From Lachnospiraceae bacterium UBA1258 (lineage in GTDB: Bacteria; Bacillota; Clostridia; Lachnospirales; Lachnospiraceae), in the NCBI GenBank assembly GCA_002308235.1, contig DBVS01000138.1, positions 1-40,219 on the forward strand: a DNA stretch of 40,219 nucleotides. Reading direction: 5' to 3'. Below the pieces are notes generated by a model. It was given only the letters and a program-made list of their open reading frames with translations. It did no database searches and was not told where the DNA came from. A program made the position numbers and the translations under genes. This document shows positions 8,384-17,108 of this stretch, piece by piece; within the stretch, counting starts at the first letter, position 1; each line of letters starts with the position of its first letter.

Positions 8384-10152
8384 TGGAAAAATGGGTAGAA
8401 GTACCGAAGCACGTCAATACTGAGTCTATAGCGCAGAAACACGGTATTTCCCCGATCGTTGCGGAAATTTTATTAAACAGAGATATTGAGGAATCGGAGA
8501 TGGATGCATTTCTGTCTCCGGGTCCCAAAAGCTTTCACGACCCGTTTATGCTTAATGGCATGGAACGGGTTGTTTGCTTGCTTAAAGAAAAAATCTCGGC
8601 TTCGGAAAAGATCCGGATCATCGGCGACTACGATGTGGACGGGATCTGCGCCACCTACATTCTTTTCAGAGGCCTTTCTTTTTTCGGTGCCGATGCAGAC
8701 TATGACATTCCCCACAGGATAGAAGACGGGTACGGCATCAACGAAAAACTGATCCGGGCAGCAAAGAGCTCCGGAAGAAGCGTGATAATAACCTGCGATA
8801 ACGGTATTTCTGCCGCAGATGAGGTTGATCTTGCCCATGAACTTAACATGACGGTCATAGTAACGGATCATCACGAGCCCCCTTACGAAGAGGTTGACGG
8901 GGTAAAAAATTATAAGCTTCCGAAGGCAGATGCTTTGACGGATCCGAAGATCCCCGATGACGAATACCCCTTTAAGGGAATCTGCGGAGCTTTTCTTGCC
9001 CTTAAGGTGATAGAAGCCTATGCCAAACGCTTTAAAGTTCCCGTTTCGGAAGAATTCAGGGAGCTGATACTTGAACTTACGGAGTTTGCCGCTCTTGCCA
9101 CGGTGTGTGACGTAATGGAATTAAGGGATGAAAACCGCACTTTGGTGACCATGGGAATGCGTTATATGGAAAGAAGCAGGAACCTGGGACTCAAGGCTCT
9201 CATAAACGAGACGGGTCTGTCCGGAAAGAAGATTAGCCCCTACCATTTGGGCTTTGTAATAGGGCCTTGTTTAAATGCCAGCGGAAGACTGGATACATCC
9301 CTTCGTGCTCTTTCTTTGTTCGTGGAAAGAAACCCTCAGTCCGCTAAGGAAAAAGCAGCGGATTTAAAGGCATTGAATGAATCCAGAAAGGCCATGACTT
9401 TAGAATGGTCAGAAAAGGCCTTTAAAGAGGTTGAGTCATGCGAAAATCCCGACAGGGTTCTGGTGTTATACCTAAAGGGGTGCCATGAAAGCCTGGCGGG
9501 GATAATAGCGGGAAAAGTCCGTGAAAGATTTGTACGCCCCACCTTTGTGCTTACGGATGCGGAAAACGGCCTTAAGGGAAGCGGACGGAGCATTGAGGCC
9601 TACGACATGCACGCAGGGCTTGTCAAAGCGGATCCGCTCCTTACAAAGTACGGCGGACACAGACTGGCGGCGGGTGTTTCCCTGGAGCCTGAGAAACTTG
9701 AGGCTTTCATAAAGAACTTAAATGAGAACTGCAATCTTACGGAGGAGGATTTTTCGGAGACCGTATACATAGATGCGGTCCTTGAACCGGAAAACGCCAC
9801 CATGGCCCTGGCAAGAGAGATCGACAGACTTTCGCCCTACGGGGTAGGTAACGAAACTCCGCTTTTCTTGGCAAAAGATTTAACGATCGTTTCGGGAAGC
9901 CGCATGGGGAAGAACGCAAACGTCGGAAAATACAAGGTGGTGTCCCAAAACGGCAGCGTCTGCGAAATGATCTATTTCGGGGATTTGGATGTTTTTGAAG
10001 ACTATGTTTCAAAGAAATATTCAAAGGAGACGGGAGAGAAGCTTCACAGCGGGCAAAACATCTCGGTGAAGCTGGATCTGTGTTTTAACCTCGGGATCAA
10101 TACCTACATGGGACGGGACAAAGTACAGCTTACCATCAAACATTTCAGATAA
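8383..10152 (+). CDS. recJ: Single-stranded-DNA-specific exonuclease RecJ
   Basis: A 589-residue 5'-3' single-strand exonuclease of the DHH superfamily, used in recombinational and mismatch repair. The metal-binding motifs are intact: GDYDVDG (residues 81-87), DNG at 139-141, TDHHEPP with DHH at 162-164, and later the DHHA1 block TKYGGHRLAAGVSLE. The C-terminal OB-like domain (roughly residue 455 onward) is present, so the length is that of a normal RecJ. The ATG overlaps the secDF stop (TAATG), and the secDF-recJ pairing is common in Firmicutes. A strong hairpin lies just after the stop, suggesting that the first long operon of the window ends here. Confidence 0.95.
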   Translation: MEKWVEVPKHVNTESIAQKHGISPIVAEILLNRDIEESEMDAFLSPGPKSFHDPFMLNGMERVVCLLKEKISASEKIRIIGDYDVDGICATYILFRGLSFFGADADYDIPHRIEDGYGINEKLIRAAKSSGRSVIITCDNGISAADEVDLAHELNMTVIVTDHHEPPYEEVDGVKNYKLPKADALTDPKIPDDEYPFKGICGAFLALKVIEAYAKRFKVPVSEEFRELILELTEFAALATVCDVMELRDENRTLVTMGMRYMERSRNLGLKALINETGLSGKKISPYHLGFVIGPCLNASGRLDTSLRALSLFVERNPQSAKEKAADLKALNESRKAMTLEWSEKAFKEVESCENPDRVLVLYLKGCHESLAGIIAGKVRERFVRPTFVLTDAENGLKGSGRSIEAYDMHAGLVKADPLLTKYGGHRLAAGVSLEPEKLEAFIKNLNENCNLTEEDFSETVYIDAVLEPENATMALAREIDRLSPYGVGNETPLFLAKDLTIVSGSRMGKNANVGKYKVVSQNGSVCEMIYFGDLDVFEDYVSKKYSKETGEKLHSGQNISVKLDLCFNLGINTYMGRDKVQLTIKHFR

Positions 10153-10156
10153 AGGA

Positions 10157-10186
10157 ACAAGGCCTCCGGGGAAACGGAGGCCTTGT
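10157..10186 (+). terminator. Hairpin after recJ, probable transcription terminator
   Basis: A perfect 12-bp stem (ACAAGGCCTCCG pairing with CGGAGGCCTTGT) with a six-base loop GGGAAA begins five bases after the recJ stop. The stem is strong and GC-rich, but no uridine tract follows, so termination could be partial or Rho-assisted, or the hairpin could protect the 3' end of the message. Confidence 0.6.
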
Positions 10187-10211
10187 CTGCTATGAGGGGG
10201 GAGATAGTGAG

Positions 10212-10241
10212 TTCTTACAACTATCTTGAAAACAATATAAT
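10212..10241 (+). promoter_or_regulatory. Candidate sigma-A promoter upstream of priA
   Basis: A perfect TATAAT lies at 10236-10241. The best upstream hexamer is a weak TTCTTA at 10212-10217, giving an 18-base spacer. It sits in the only sizeable gap between recJ and priA and is followed by a palindrome, so it is the likely origin of the priA-rsgA transcript. The weak -35 keeps confidence moderate. Confidence 0.5.
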
Positions 10242-10250
10242 CTTTAATTG

Positions 10251-10267
10251 TGTTCAAATTGTGAACA
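10251..10267 (+). promoter_or_regulatory. Palindromic operator-like site upstream of priA
   Basis: TGTTCA and TGAACA form a perfect 6-bp inverted repeat separated by AATTG, located about ten bases after the TATAAT element and 25 bases before the priA ATG. A repressor bound here could block transcription start. I do not recognise the factor; the site is shorter than a classical SOS box and does not match it. Confidence 0.4.
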
Positions 10268-10291
10268 TTATATGTTAAAATTCAATTGTTT

Positions 10292-12520
10292 ATGAAAAGT
10301 TTATTATTTGCAAAAGTCATAATAGACATATCACATGAGGCGGTTGACCGCCCTTTTACTTATATTGTGCCCGAAGATCTGACAGATCGCATCGCGGTGG
10401 GGGACAGGGTCGAGATACCTTTCGGCAAAGGGAACAGCATTAAAAAGGGTGTGGTGGTGGAACTCTGCGATCACGCCGATATCCCCGCGGATAAGTTAAA
10501 GTATGTCCTTTCGATTTCGGAAAAGGATCTTTCTCTTTCCGACAAGCGAATATACCTTGCAGGGTGGATCAAGAGAAATTACGGCTCCACCATGTCTGCG
10601 GCATTAAAGACCGTACTGCCGGTCCGCTCCAAGGTTTCGGCTTCCGTAAAGAAGACCGTCGTAAGAAAGGCTTCACTCTCTGAAATCGATGCTGCCATCG
10701 ATACGGCAGTCAGAAAGCGAAATGTCGCCAGATTACGCCTTCTTTTTGCATTAAAGGATGAGTCCGAAATTTTAAAATCAATTGTGGATTCGAAGCTTCA
10801 TATTTCCTCAAAAACCCTTCAAAAGATGGAAGAGGACGGGATAATCGAGATAAGAGAAGAGCGTGTGCTCAGGAATCGCCTTTCCTTTAACGAAACGAAA
10901 GATACCCTTCCCGAGCTTTCCGAAGAACAAAGAAAGATCACGGAAACGGTAAAGAAAGATCTTGATGAAGGATTGGCAAAGACCTACCTGATCCACGGAA
11001 TTACCGGAAGCGGAAAGACCGAAGTATACATGCGTATAATCGCAGATGTGCTGTCAAGGGGGAAGCAGGCAATCATGCTCATTCCCGAAATAGCCCTTAC
11101 GTATCAGACGCTGATGCGCTTTTACAGAAGGTTCGGAAATCGGGTATCCGTCATGAATTCGACCCTTTCCAAGGGCGAAAAATACGATCTTTACGAGCAG
11201 GCTTCAAAGGGTGAGGTCGATGTGGTGGTGGGCCCCCGGTCCGCACTTTTCACACCCTTGCCGAATCTCGGAGTAATCATTATAGACGAAGAACACGAAG
11301 GCTCATACAAAAGTGAGACCATGCCCAAATACCATGCCCGCGAGACCGCCATCGAGCTTGCAAAGCTCTATAAGGCCTCTGTGGTGCTTGGGTCCGCCAC
11401 TCCCTCCATTGATTCCTATTACAGGGCAAAGCGTGGTGAATACGAGCTTTTTAAGCTTACTAAGCGCCTTACGGGAAATCAGCTTCCCACCGTAAAGGTT
11501 TCCGATATGAGACTGGAACTTCGTTCCGGAAACCGCTCCATCTTTTCAAGAGATCTGCTGAATCTTATGGACGAAGCCTTGAAAAAGGGCGAACAGACCA
11601 TGCTTTTTCTTAACAGAAGGGGCTTTGCCGGTTTTGTTTCTTGCCGAGAATGCGGCTTTGTAGTAAAATGTCCGCATTGTGATGTTTCGCTTTCGTTACA
11701 TGCCAACGGGAAAATGGTGTGTCATTACTGCGGATACACCACGGATTCTTATAAAACCTGCCCCGAGTGCGGCTCAAAATACATTGCGGGCTTTAAAGCG
11801 GGAACAGAGCAGGTGGAAACGGAAGTTAAAAAGATCTTTCCAAAGGCTCGCGTCCTTCGTATGGATGCGGATACCACCTCGGAAAAGGACGGCTACGAAA
11901 AGATCCTTACAAAATTTCTGGACCATGAGGCAGACATTCTCATCGGCACCCAGATGATCGTTAAAGGACATGACTTTAAGGATGTTACGCTTATGGGCGT
12001 TCTTGCGGCCGATATGTCCTTGTTTGCGGCAGATTACAGGGCAAGCGAGAAAACCTTCCAGCTGCTTACACAGGCCGCGGGAAGAGCCGGCAGAGGAGAT
12101 CTTCCGGGGAATGTGGTGATACAGACATACAATCCTTCGCACTATGCGATAGAATATGCCGTACGTCAGGATTATGAAGGATTCTATGAGGAGGAGGCGG
12201 GGTACCGTGAACTCATGGATTATCCGCCCGCCGCTCACATGCTTTCGGTGCTTGTTTCTTCTCCTTCGGAGGAAGGCGCCAAAAACCTGGCAGACAGGCT
12301 GTGCACACTTGCCAGGAGCAATTTTACTTCGTCGGTTTTCGGACCCGCGAAGGCTTTGATATCAAAAATAAACGATGTTTTCAGGTTCTGTTTTTACATC
12401 AAAGACGGGGATTACGGAGAACTCGTGAAAATAAAAGACGGGATGGAAGCTCTTCTTTCCGAAAGAAAGAACTTCAGGGAGTCGGTTTTCTTTGACTTCG
12501 ACCCGCAGAATATCAATTGA
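10292..12520 (+). CDS. priA: Primosomal protein N' (replication restart helicase PriA)
   Basis: A 742-residue DNA helicase that reloads the replisome at stalled forks. The N-terminal DNA-binding domain (AKVIIDISHEAVDRPFTYIVP) is followed by helicase motifs: Walker A GITGSGKTE (236-244), Walker B DEEHEGS (DEEH at 332-335), and AAGRAGRG near the end. Between the helicase lobes is the PriA zinc-binding insert with repeated CxxC pairs (CRECG, CPHC, CHYCG, CPECG). An in-frame TTG at 10286 could extend it by two residues, but the ATG at 10292 matches the family's N-terminus better; neither has a strong ribosome binding site. It leads a packed operon of translation and signalling genes. Confidence 0.95.
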   Translation: MKSLLFAKVIIDISHEAVDRPFTYIVPEDLTDRIAVGDRVEIPFGKGNSIKKGVVVELCDHADIPADKLKYVLSISEKDLSLSDKRIYLAGWIKRNYGSTMSAALKTVLPVRSKVSASVKKTVVRKASLSEIDAAIDTAVRKRNVARLRLLFALKDESEILKSIVDSKLHISSKTLQKMEEDGIIEIREERVLRNRLSFNETKDTLPELSEEQRKITETVKKDLDEGLAKTYLIHGITGSGKTEVYMRIIADVLSRGKQAIMLIPEIALTYQTLMRFYRRFGNRVSVMNSTLSKGEKYDLYEQASKGEVDVVVGPRSALFTPLPNLGVIIIDEEHEGSYKSETMPKYHARETAIELAKLYKASVVLGSATPSIDSYYRAKRGEYELFKLTKRLTGNQLPTVKVSDMRLELRSGNRSIFSRDLLNLMDEALKKGEQTMLFLNRRGFAGFVSCRECGFVVKCPHCDVSLSLHANGKMVCHYCGYTTDSYKTCPECGSKYIAGFKAGTEQVETEVKKIFPKARVLRMDADTTSEKDGYEKILTKFLDHEADILIGTQMIVKGHDFKDVTLMGVLAADMSLFAADYRASEKTFQLLTQAAGRAGRGDLPGNVVIQTYNPSHYAIEYAVRQDYEGFYEEEAGYRELMDYPPAAHMLSVLVSSPSEEGAKNLADRLCTLARSNFTSSVFGPAKALISKINDVFRFCFYIKDGDYGELVKIKDGMEALLSERKNFRESVFFDFDPQNIN

Positions 12521-12523
12521 TAC

Positions 12524-12530
12524 GGAGGTG
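12524..12530 (+). promoter_or_regulatory. Ribosome binding site for def
   Basis: GGAGGTG lies three bases before the ATG at 12534. It rules out a longer in-frame reading from 12492, which would overlap priA and lacks such a site. Confidence 0.8.
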
Positions 12531-12533
12531 CCT

Positions 12534-13016
12534 ATGGCTATCAGAAATATCAGAGAGATCGGCGATCCGATCCTCAACAAGGTTTGCAAGGAGGTCACCG
12601 AGATCACTCCCAGGACCAAATTTCTTATCGATGACATGATCGAAACCATGTATGCCGCAGACGGAGTGGGACTTGCAGCTCCCCAGGTAGGCGTTTTAAA
12701 AAGGATCGTGGTAATCGACACCACGGGTGAGGACCTTCTTATTCTCATCAATCCCGAAATTGTGGAGACGGACGGCGAACAGGAAGGCTACGAAGGATGC
12801 TTAAGCGTTCCCGGCAAGACCGGTATCGTGAAGCGCCCCAATCACGTTAAAGTGAAGGCTTTAAACGAGAAAATGGAGCCTATCGAAGTGGAGGGAGAAG
12901 AGCTTCTTGCAAGGGCTCTCTGCCACGAACTGGAGCACCTGGACGGTCATCTGTACGTTGAACGGGTGGAAGGCGAACTTCTGGACAATTCCGCATTAAA
13001 GGATGAAGAAGAATAA
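12534..13016 (+). CDS. def: Peptide deformylase
   Basis: A 160-residue metalloenzyme that removes the formyl group from the N-terminal methionine of new proteins. All three signature motifs are intact: GVGLAAPQ (44-51), EGCLS (87-91, metal ligand C89) and HELEH (131-135, the two His ligands and catalytic Glu), followed by LDG. The start was set by GGAGGTG just upstream; the ORF is open further 5' but that part lies inside priA. The ATG begins 13 bases after priA, and the stop overlaps the start of fmt, the gene for the opposing formylation step. The length fits the compact Firmicutes-type enzymes. Confidence 0.96.
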   Translation: MAIRNIREIGDPILNKVCKEVTEITPRTKFLIDDMIETMYAADGVGLAAPQVGVLKRIVVIDTTGEDLLILINPEIVETDGEQEGYEGCLSVPGKTGIVKRPNHVKVKALNEKMEPIEVEGEELLARALCHELEHLDGHLYVERVEGELLDNSALKDEEE

Positions 13017-13960
13017 TGAAGATAGTTTTTATGGGAACTCCCGAATTTGCGGGAACGATTCTTAATGCTTTGATAAACGCGGGCCACGAGATTACCGCGG
13101 TATATACCCAGCCCGACAGACCGAAGGGAAGGAGCGGGGCACCCGTACCTTCTTTTGTGGGAGCAATGGCTGCAGAAAAGGGTATCAAAACATACAAGCC
13201 CCTTAAGATCAGAGAGGCATCCGAGGTCGAAACCCTGCGGACCATCCCTGCGGACATTTTCGTGGTTGCTGCTTACGGACAGTTTCTTTCGGAAGAGATT
13301 TTAAACATGCCAAAATACGGCTGCGTAAATGTGCACGGGTCATTGCTCCCTAAGTACAGGGGCGCATCTCCCATACAGCGCGCCATCATCAACGGGGATG
13401 CGGAGACCGGCGTTACAATCATGAAAATGGATAAGGGAATGGACAGCGGTGACATGTATGTTTCCGAAAGCATTCCCATTACCCCCGAAGATGACGAAGA
13501 ATCCATGTACAAAAAGCTGGCGGCCCTTGGCGCGAAGCTTTTGGTAAACCTGCTTCCCATGATTGAGGCAGGCACCGTTAAGCCCGTTAAACAGGCCGAT
13601 TCTCTCGTTACCTTCGCACCCATGCTTAAAAAAGAAGAAGGATACATCGATTTTTCAAGGTCTGCCAGGGAGATCGACTGCCTTATAAGGGGCCTGAGAG
13701 TCTGGCCCACGGCATACACTTTCTTTGGCGGCAAGAGCTTAAAAATCGGCAAAGCAAGGCCTGTTTCGGATTCCGAAGTAAACGCGGAGGGAAAGCCCGA
13801 AAAAGGTGCTTTGTTCTTTAACGGCAAACGACTTTTTGTAAAGACCGGAGAGGGATTTCTGGAACTGCTGGAGGTTCAGCCCGAAAGCAAGAAAATGATG
13901 AACGCTTCTGATTTTGCCAGAGGCGCCCGCATTCAAAACGGCGATAAACTCGGATCATGA
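13016..13960 (+). CDS. fmt: Methionyl-tRNA formyltransferase
   Basis: A 314-residue enzyme that formylates initiator Met-tRNA using 10-formyl-tetrahydrofolate. The N-terminus MKIVFMGTPEFA is typical of the family. The active-site block VNVHGSLLPKYRGASPIQ gives N105 and H107, and D143 in MDKGMDSGDM completes the catalytic triad. The C-terminal OB-like domain that grips the tRNA (from about residue 210) is complete. It overlaps def by one base and rsmB by four (ATGA), so def, fmt and rsmB are probably translated as a coupled set. Confidence 0.97.
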   Translation: MKIVFMGTPEFAGTILNALINAGHEITAVYTQPDRPKGRSGAPVPSFVGAMAAEKGIKTYKPLKIREASEVETLRTIPADIFVVAAYGQFLSEEILNMPKYGCVNVHGSLLPKYRGASPIQRAIINGDAETGVTIMKMDKGMDSGDMYVSESIPITPEDDEESMYKKLAALGAKLLVNLLPMIEAGTVKPVKQADSLVTFAPMLKKEEGYIDFSRSAREIDCLIRGLRVWPTAYTFFGGKSLKIGKARPVSDSEVNAEGKPEKGALFFNGKRLFVKTGEGFLELLEVQPESKKMMNASDFARGARIQNGDKLGS

Positions 13961-15303
13961 ATATAAATATTAGGGAAATAATAGCGCAAACTCTATACAC
14001 CCTTGAAACATCAGACAGAAAAAGCCATCTTCTCATACGGGACGTCCTCGACAAATATGACTGGCTTCCCGGAAGGGACAAGGCTTTTTTTAAACGTGTG
14101 ACAGAGGGCAGCGTCTCCATGAAGCTTACCCTTGATCATGTGCTCGACCGGGTTTCAAAGAAACCCATGGCCAAATGCAAGCCCATGATCAGGGTAATTT
14201 TGCGCATGAGCGCCTATCAGATGCTTTATATGGACAAGGTGCCGGGAAGCGCGGCGGTCAATGAAGCCGTGAAGCTCTGCGGGAAGCTGTCCGTAAAGGA
14301 ACTGTGCCCCTTTGTGAACGCGGTTTTACGCAACTTGTCGAAACTTGGCAAAGAAGCACTTGATTTCAGCGGAATTTCGGATAATATTAAAAGGCTCAGC
14401 CTCACTTATTCGATGCCCGAATGGATCGTTTCCATGTTTGTAAAGGAACAGCCCGAGGCGGAAAGCCTGTTAAAGGCCCTTAACGAGCGAAGTACCACCA
14501 CGGTCTATATAGCGGATGAAGAAAAACGCACGGAGATCCTTTCCGCATGGAAAGAGTCGGGACTTGACTTTGAAGAAAGCCCCCTCGTTGACGGAGCATA
14601 TCGGTTTGAAGCATTGGAGGGCGCAAAAACGCTTCCGGGTTTTAATGAAGGGCATATTCTTATCATGGATGAAAGCTCCATGATAGCCGCTTTGGCAACC
14701 GGAATTCAAAAAGGCGATGATCTTACCTTCTTGGATTGCTGCGCGGCTCCCGGCGGGAAAAGCGCCTTTGTGGCAAAGAAAATGATGCCGAAGGGCAAGG
14801 TTTACAGCCGTGATTTAAGCGAAAACAAGACCGGGTACCTTTCCGAAAACTTTGAAAGGCTTAAGCTTACCAATACTGAAATAAAGGTATGGGATGCCAC
14901 TGAACTTGACGATAGCCTCCTTGAAGCCGCGGATGTGGTGCTGGTGGACGCACCCTGTTCGGGTCTCGGGGTGCTTGGAAAGAAGAGCGACGTTCGCTAC
15001 AACATTTCAAACGAAGCCATGAAAGAGATCTCGGGGATACAGAAAATGATCCTCGAAAATGCCGCAAAATACGTAAAACCCGGCGGGATTCTGGTTTATT
15101 CCACCTGTACGATCCACAGGGCGGAGAACGAGCGGACCGTAAAATATATTCTTGATAAGCTTCCCTTCACAGGGGATTCCTTAAAGCCCTTTGCACCGAA
15201 ACTTTTTGAAAAAGAAAGAGAATGCGAATACATGTTACAGCTTCGCCCCGACAGGGACGGCTGCGACGGTTTCTTTATTTCAAGATTTGTAAAAAGTAAG
15301 TAG
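13957..15303 (+). CDS. rsmB: 16S rRNA (cytosine-967-C5)-methyltransferase RsmB
   Basis: A 448-residue SAM-dependent rRNA methyltransferase. The first ~135 residues form the NusB-like RNA-binding domain characteristic of RsmB. The Rossmann domain carries the SAM loop CCAAPGGKSAF, the DAPCSG motif (C334) and YSTCTIHRAENE, whose C384 is the expected catalytic nucleophile. The presence of both cysteines fits an active m5C enzyme. It overlaps fmt by four bases and is followed three bases later by rlmN, another rRNA methyltransferase. Confidence 0.94.
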   Translation: MNINIREIIAQTLYTLETSDRKSHLLIRDVLDKYDWLPGRDKAFFKRVTEGSVSMKLTLDHVLDRVSKKPMAKCKPMIRVILRMSAYQMLYMDKVPGSAAVNEAVKLCGKLSVKELCPFVNAVLRNLSKLGKEALDFSGISDNIKRLSLTYSMPEWIVSMFVKEQPEAESLLKALNERSTTTVYIADEEKRTEILSAWKESGLDFEESPLVDGAYRFEALEGAKTLPGFNEGHILIMDESSMIAALATGIQKGDDLTFLDCCAAPGGKSAFVAKKMMPKGKVYSRDLSENKTGYLSENFERLKLTNTEIKVWDATELDDSLLEAADVVLVDAPCSGLGVLGKKSDVRYNISNEAMKEISGIQKMILENAAKYVKPGGILVYSTCTIHRAENERTVKYILDKLPFTGDSLKPFAPKLFEKERECEYMLQLRPDRDGCDGFFISRFVKSK

Positions 15304-15306
15304 ACT

Positions 15307-16368
15307 ATGGCAAAAAAAGACATTAATTCAATGTATTTCGATGAACTTGCGAAGGACATCGAAGAACTTAAACTTCCGAAATTCAGAACAAAGCAGATCT
15401 TTTCCCGTCTTCACGGGAAACTCTGCTTTGATTTTCATGAAATGACGGAGCTTCCCGAAGCATTGCGTGAAAAACTTTCGGAAGAATACGAGATCAAGTT
15501 TGCAAGGCTTGAAAACAGGCAGATATCCAAACTTGACGGGACGGAAAAGTTTCTTTTTGCCATGGAGGACGACAGTCTGGTGGAGAGCGTGCTCATGAAG
15601 TATAAGCACGGAAACTCCGTCTGCATTTCTTCCCAGGTAGGGTGTCGTATGGGCTGCAAATTCTGCGCATCCACACTTGACGGACTTACGAGAAACTTAA
15701 CGGCCTCGGAAATGCTTTCCCAGATATACGCCATTCAGAAACTGACGGGAGAGCGTGTTTCCAATATCGTTGTGATGGGAACGGGAGAACCCATGGACAA
15801 CTACGACAATCTCATCCGTTTCATCAAGCTTATATCCGATGAAAACGGCCTTAATATAAGCAAAAGGAACATCACCGTGTCAACCTGCGGAATAGTACCC
15901 GGGATCCGTGCCTTTGCGGAAGAAAAGCTGCCGGTAACCCTTGCTTTGTCATTACACAGCGTAACGGACGAAAAGAGACGCACCTTAATGCCCATAGCAA
16001 ACAAGTACTCCATTGCGGAGCTTATGGACGCCGTGGATTACTACTTTAAAGTGACCGGAAGAAGGATAACCTTTGAGTATTCCCTCGTAAGAGACGTTAA
16101 TGATACCGACGAAGATGCGCAGGGTCTGATCCGGCTTGCGGGGCGGGTGAAAGCCCATGTAAATCTTATCCCCATTAACCCCATAAAAGAGCGGGAATAC
16201 AGGGAAACTGCGGGTCCGCGCGTCCTTGCCTTCAAAAATAAACTTGAAAAAAGCGGAATTAATGTTACTATAAGAAGGGAAATGGGACGGGATATCGACG
16301 GTGCCTGCGGACAGCTTCGTAAGCGTACCATGGACGAGAATAAACAAAGGAGGGGGCAGGGTGATTAA
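15307..16368 (+). CDS. rlmN: 23S rRNA (adenine-2503-C2)-methyltransferase RlmN
   Basis: A 353-residue radical SAM enzyme that methylates A2503 of 23S rRNA (and, in some bacteria, A37 of certain tRNAs). The cluster motif is C113-R-M-G-C117-K-F-C120, and VVMGTGEPMDNYDN follows as expected. The C-terminal mechanistic cysteine is in GACGQLR (C334), and an upstream ES-V motif (LVESVLMKY) fits RlmN/Cfr enzymes. Context among housekeeping genes and the chromosomal Firmicutes order argue for RlmN rather than the resistance enzyme Cfr. Its last eight bases overlap the start of the phosphatase gene. Confidence 0.95.
   Translation: MAKKDINSMYFDELAKDIEELKLPKFRTKQIFSRLHGKLCFDFHEMTELPEALREKLSEEYEIKFARLENRQISKLDGTEKFLFAMEDDSLVESVLMKYKHGNSVCISSQVGCRMGCKFCASTLDGLTRNLTASEMLSQIYAIQKLTGERVSNIVVMGTGEPMDNYDNLIRFIKLISDENGLNISKRNITVSTCGIVPGIRAFAEEKLPVTLALSLHSVTDEKRRTLMPIANKYSIAELMDAVDYYFKVTGRRITFEYSLVRDVNDTDEDAQGLIRLAGRVKAHVNLIPINPIKEREYRETAGPRVLAFKNKLEKSGINVTIRREMGRDIDGACGQLRKRTMDENKQRRGQGD
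16346..16353 (+). promoter_or_regulatory. Ribosome binding site inside rlmN fixing a GTG start
   Basis: AAAGGAGG ends seven bases before the GTG at 16361. This places the phosphatase start inside the end of rlmN and excludes a longer in-frame ATG reading at 16301. Confidence 0.8.
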
Positions 16369-17098
16369 GACCTTTTCGTTAACCGATATAGGCAAGAAGC
16401 GTTCGATGAACCAGGATTTCGTTTTTTCCAGCGAGAAGTCCGTGGGTAACCTGCCTAACCTTTTTATCGTGGCCGACGGTATGGGCGGTCACAACGGCGG
16501 AGGGTATGCATCTTCCTACGCTGTGGAGGTTATCAGGGAATTCATTGAAAACAGTGACCTTACCGGCCCCGAAGCCCTTTTTAAATCGGCAATAGAGGAA
16601 GCCAACACCAAGGTACGAATAAAGGCCGCGGAAAATCCCGAACTTTCGGGAATGGGGACCACGGTCGTAATGGCATGCCTTTTCGATGACACCCTGTATG
16701 TTGCCAACGTCGGAGATTCCAGACTTTATGTGATCGACTCCGACATCCGTCAGATAACGACGGACCATTCTTATGTGGAAGAAATGATCAAAGTGGGTCA
16801 GCTTGACAGAGAGAGCGCCAGGACCCACTCGCAGAAAAATATAATCACCCGCGCGGTAGGCGCGGAGGACACTGTGGTCTCCGATTTCTTTTCGGTTGCT
16901 CTGCACCCGGGAGACACGGTGCTTATGTGTTCGGACGGGCTTACAAACATGCTTGAAGACAGGGATATTTCCCTTATCTTAAAGAGCGGACGCGATGTTG
17001 TGGGCAAGGCCGAGGAACTTGTTAAGGCTGCCAATGCCAACGGCGGCAAGGACAACATTGCCGTAATTCTCATTGAGCCGTTTTCCGGACAAAATTAA
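16361..17098 (+). CDS. prpC: PP2C-family protein serine/threonine phosphatase
   Basis: A 245-residue metal-dependent phosphatase, the partner of the kinase encoded next. Metal-binding and fold motifs are intact: RSMNQD (D19), VADGMGGHNGG (D39, G40), GMGTTVV, VANVGDSRLY, MCSDGLTNML and GGKDNIAVIL. It is expected to reverse PrkC phosphorylation of cell-wall, growth and translation proteins. The chosen GTG start, with a strong AAAGGAGG, overlaps rlmN by eight bases. The kinase begins ten bases after the stop. Soluble, with no membrane segment. Confidence 0.94.
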   Translation: MIKTFSLTDIGKKRSMNQDFVFSSEKSVGNLPNLFIVADGMGGHNGGGYASSYAVEVIREFIENSDLTGPEALFKSAIEEANTKVRIKAAENPELSGMGTTVVMACLFDDTLYVANVGDSRLYVIDSDIRQITTDHSYVEEMIKVGQLDRESARTHSQKNIITRAVGAEDTVVSDFFSVALHPGDTVLMCSDGLTNMLEDRDISLILKSGRDVVGKAEELVKAANANGGKDNIAVILIEPFSGQN

Positions 17099-17108
17099 GA
17101 GGTTTTGA

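Noticed and set aside
15307..16368. Cfr-type antibiotic resistance methyltransferase instead of RlmN
   Set aside because: The gene sits in the conserved chromosomal rsmB-rlmN-prpC order and its motifs fit RlmN; nothing suggests a mobile resistance gene.
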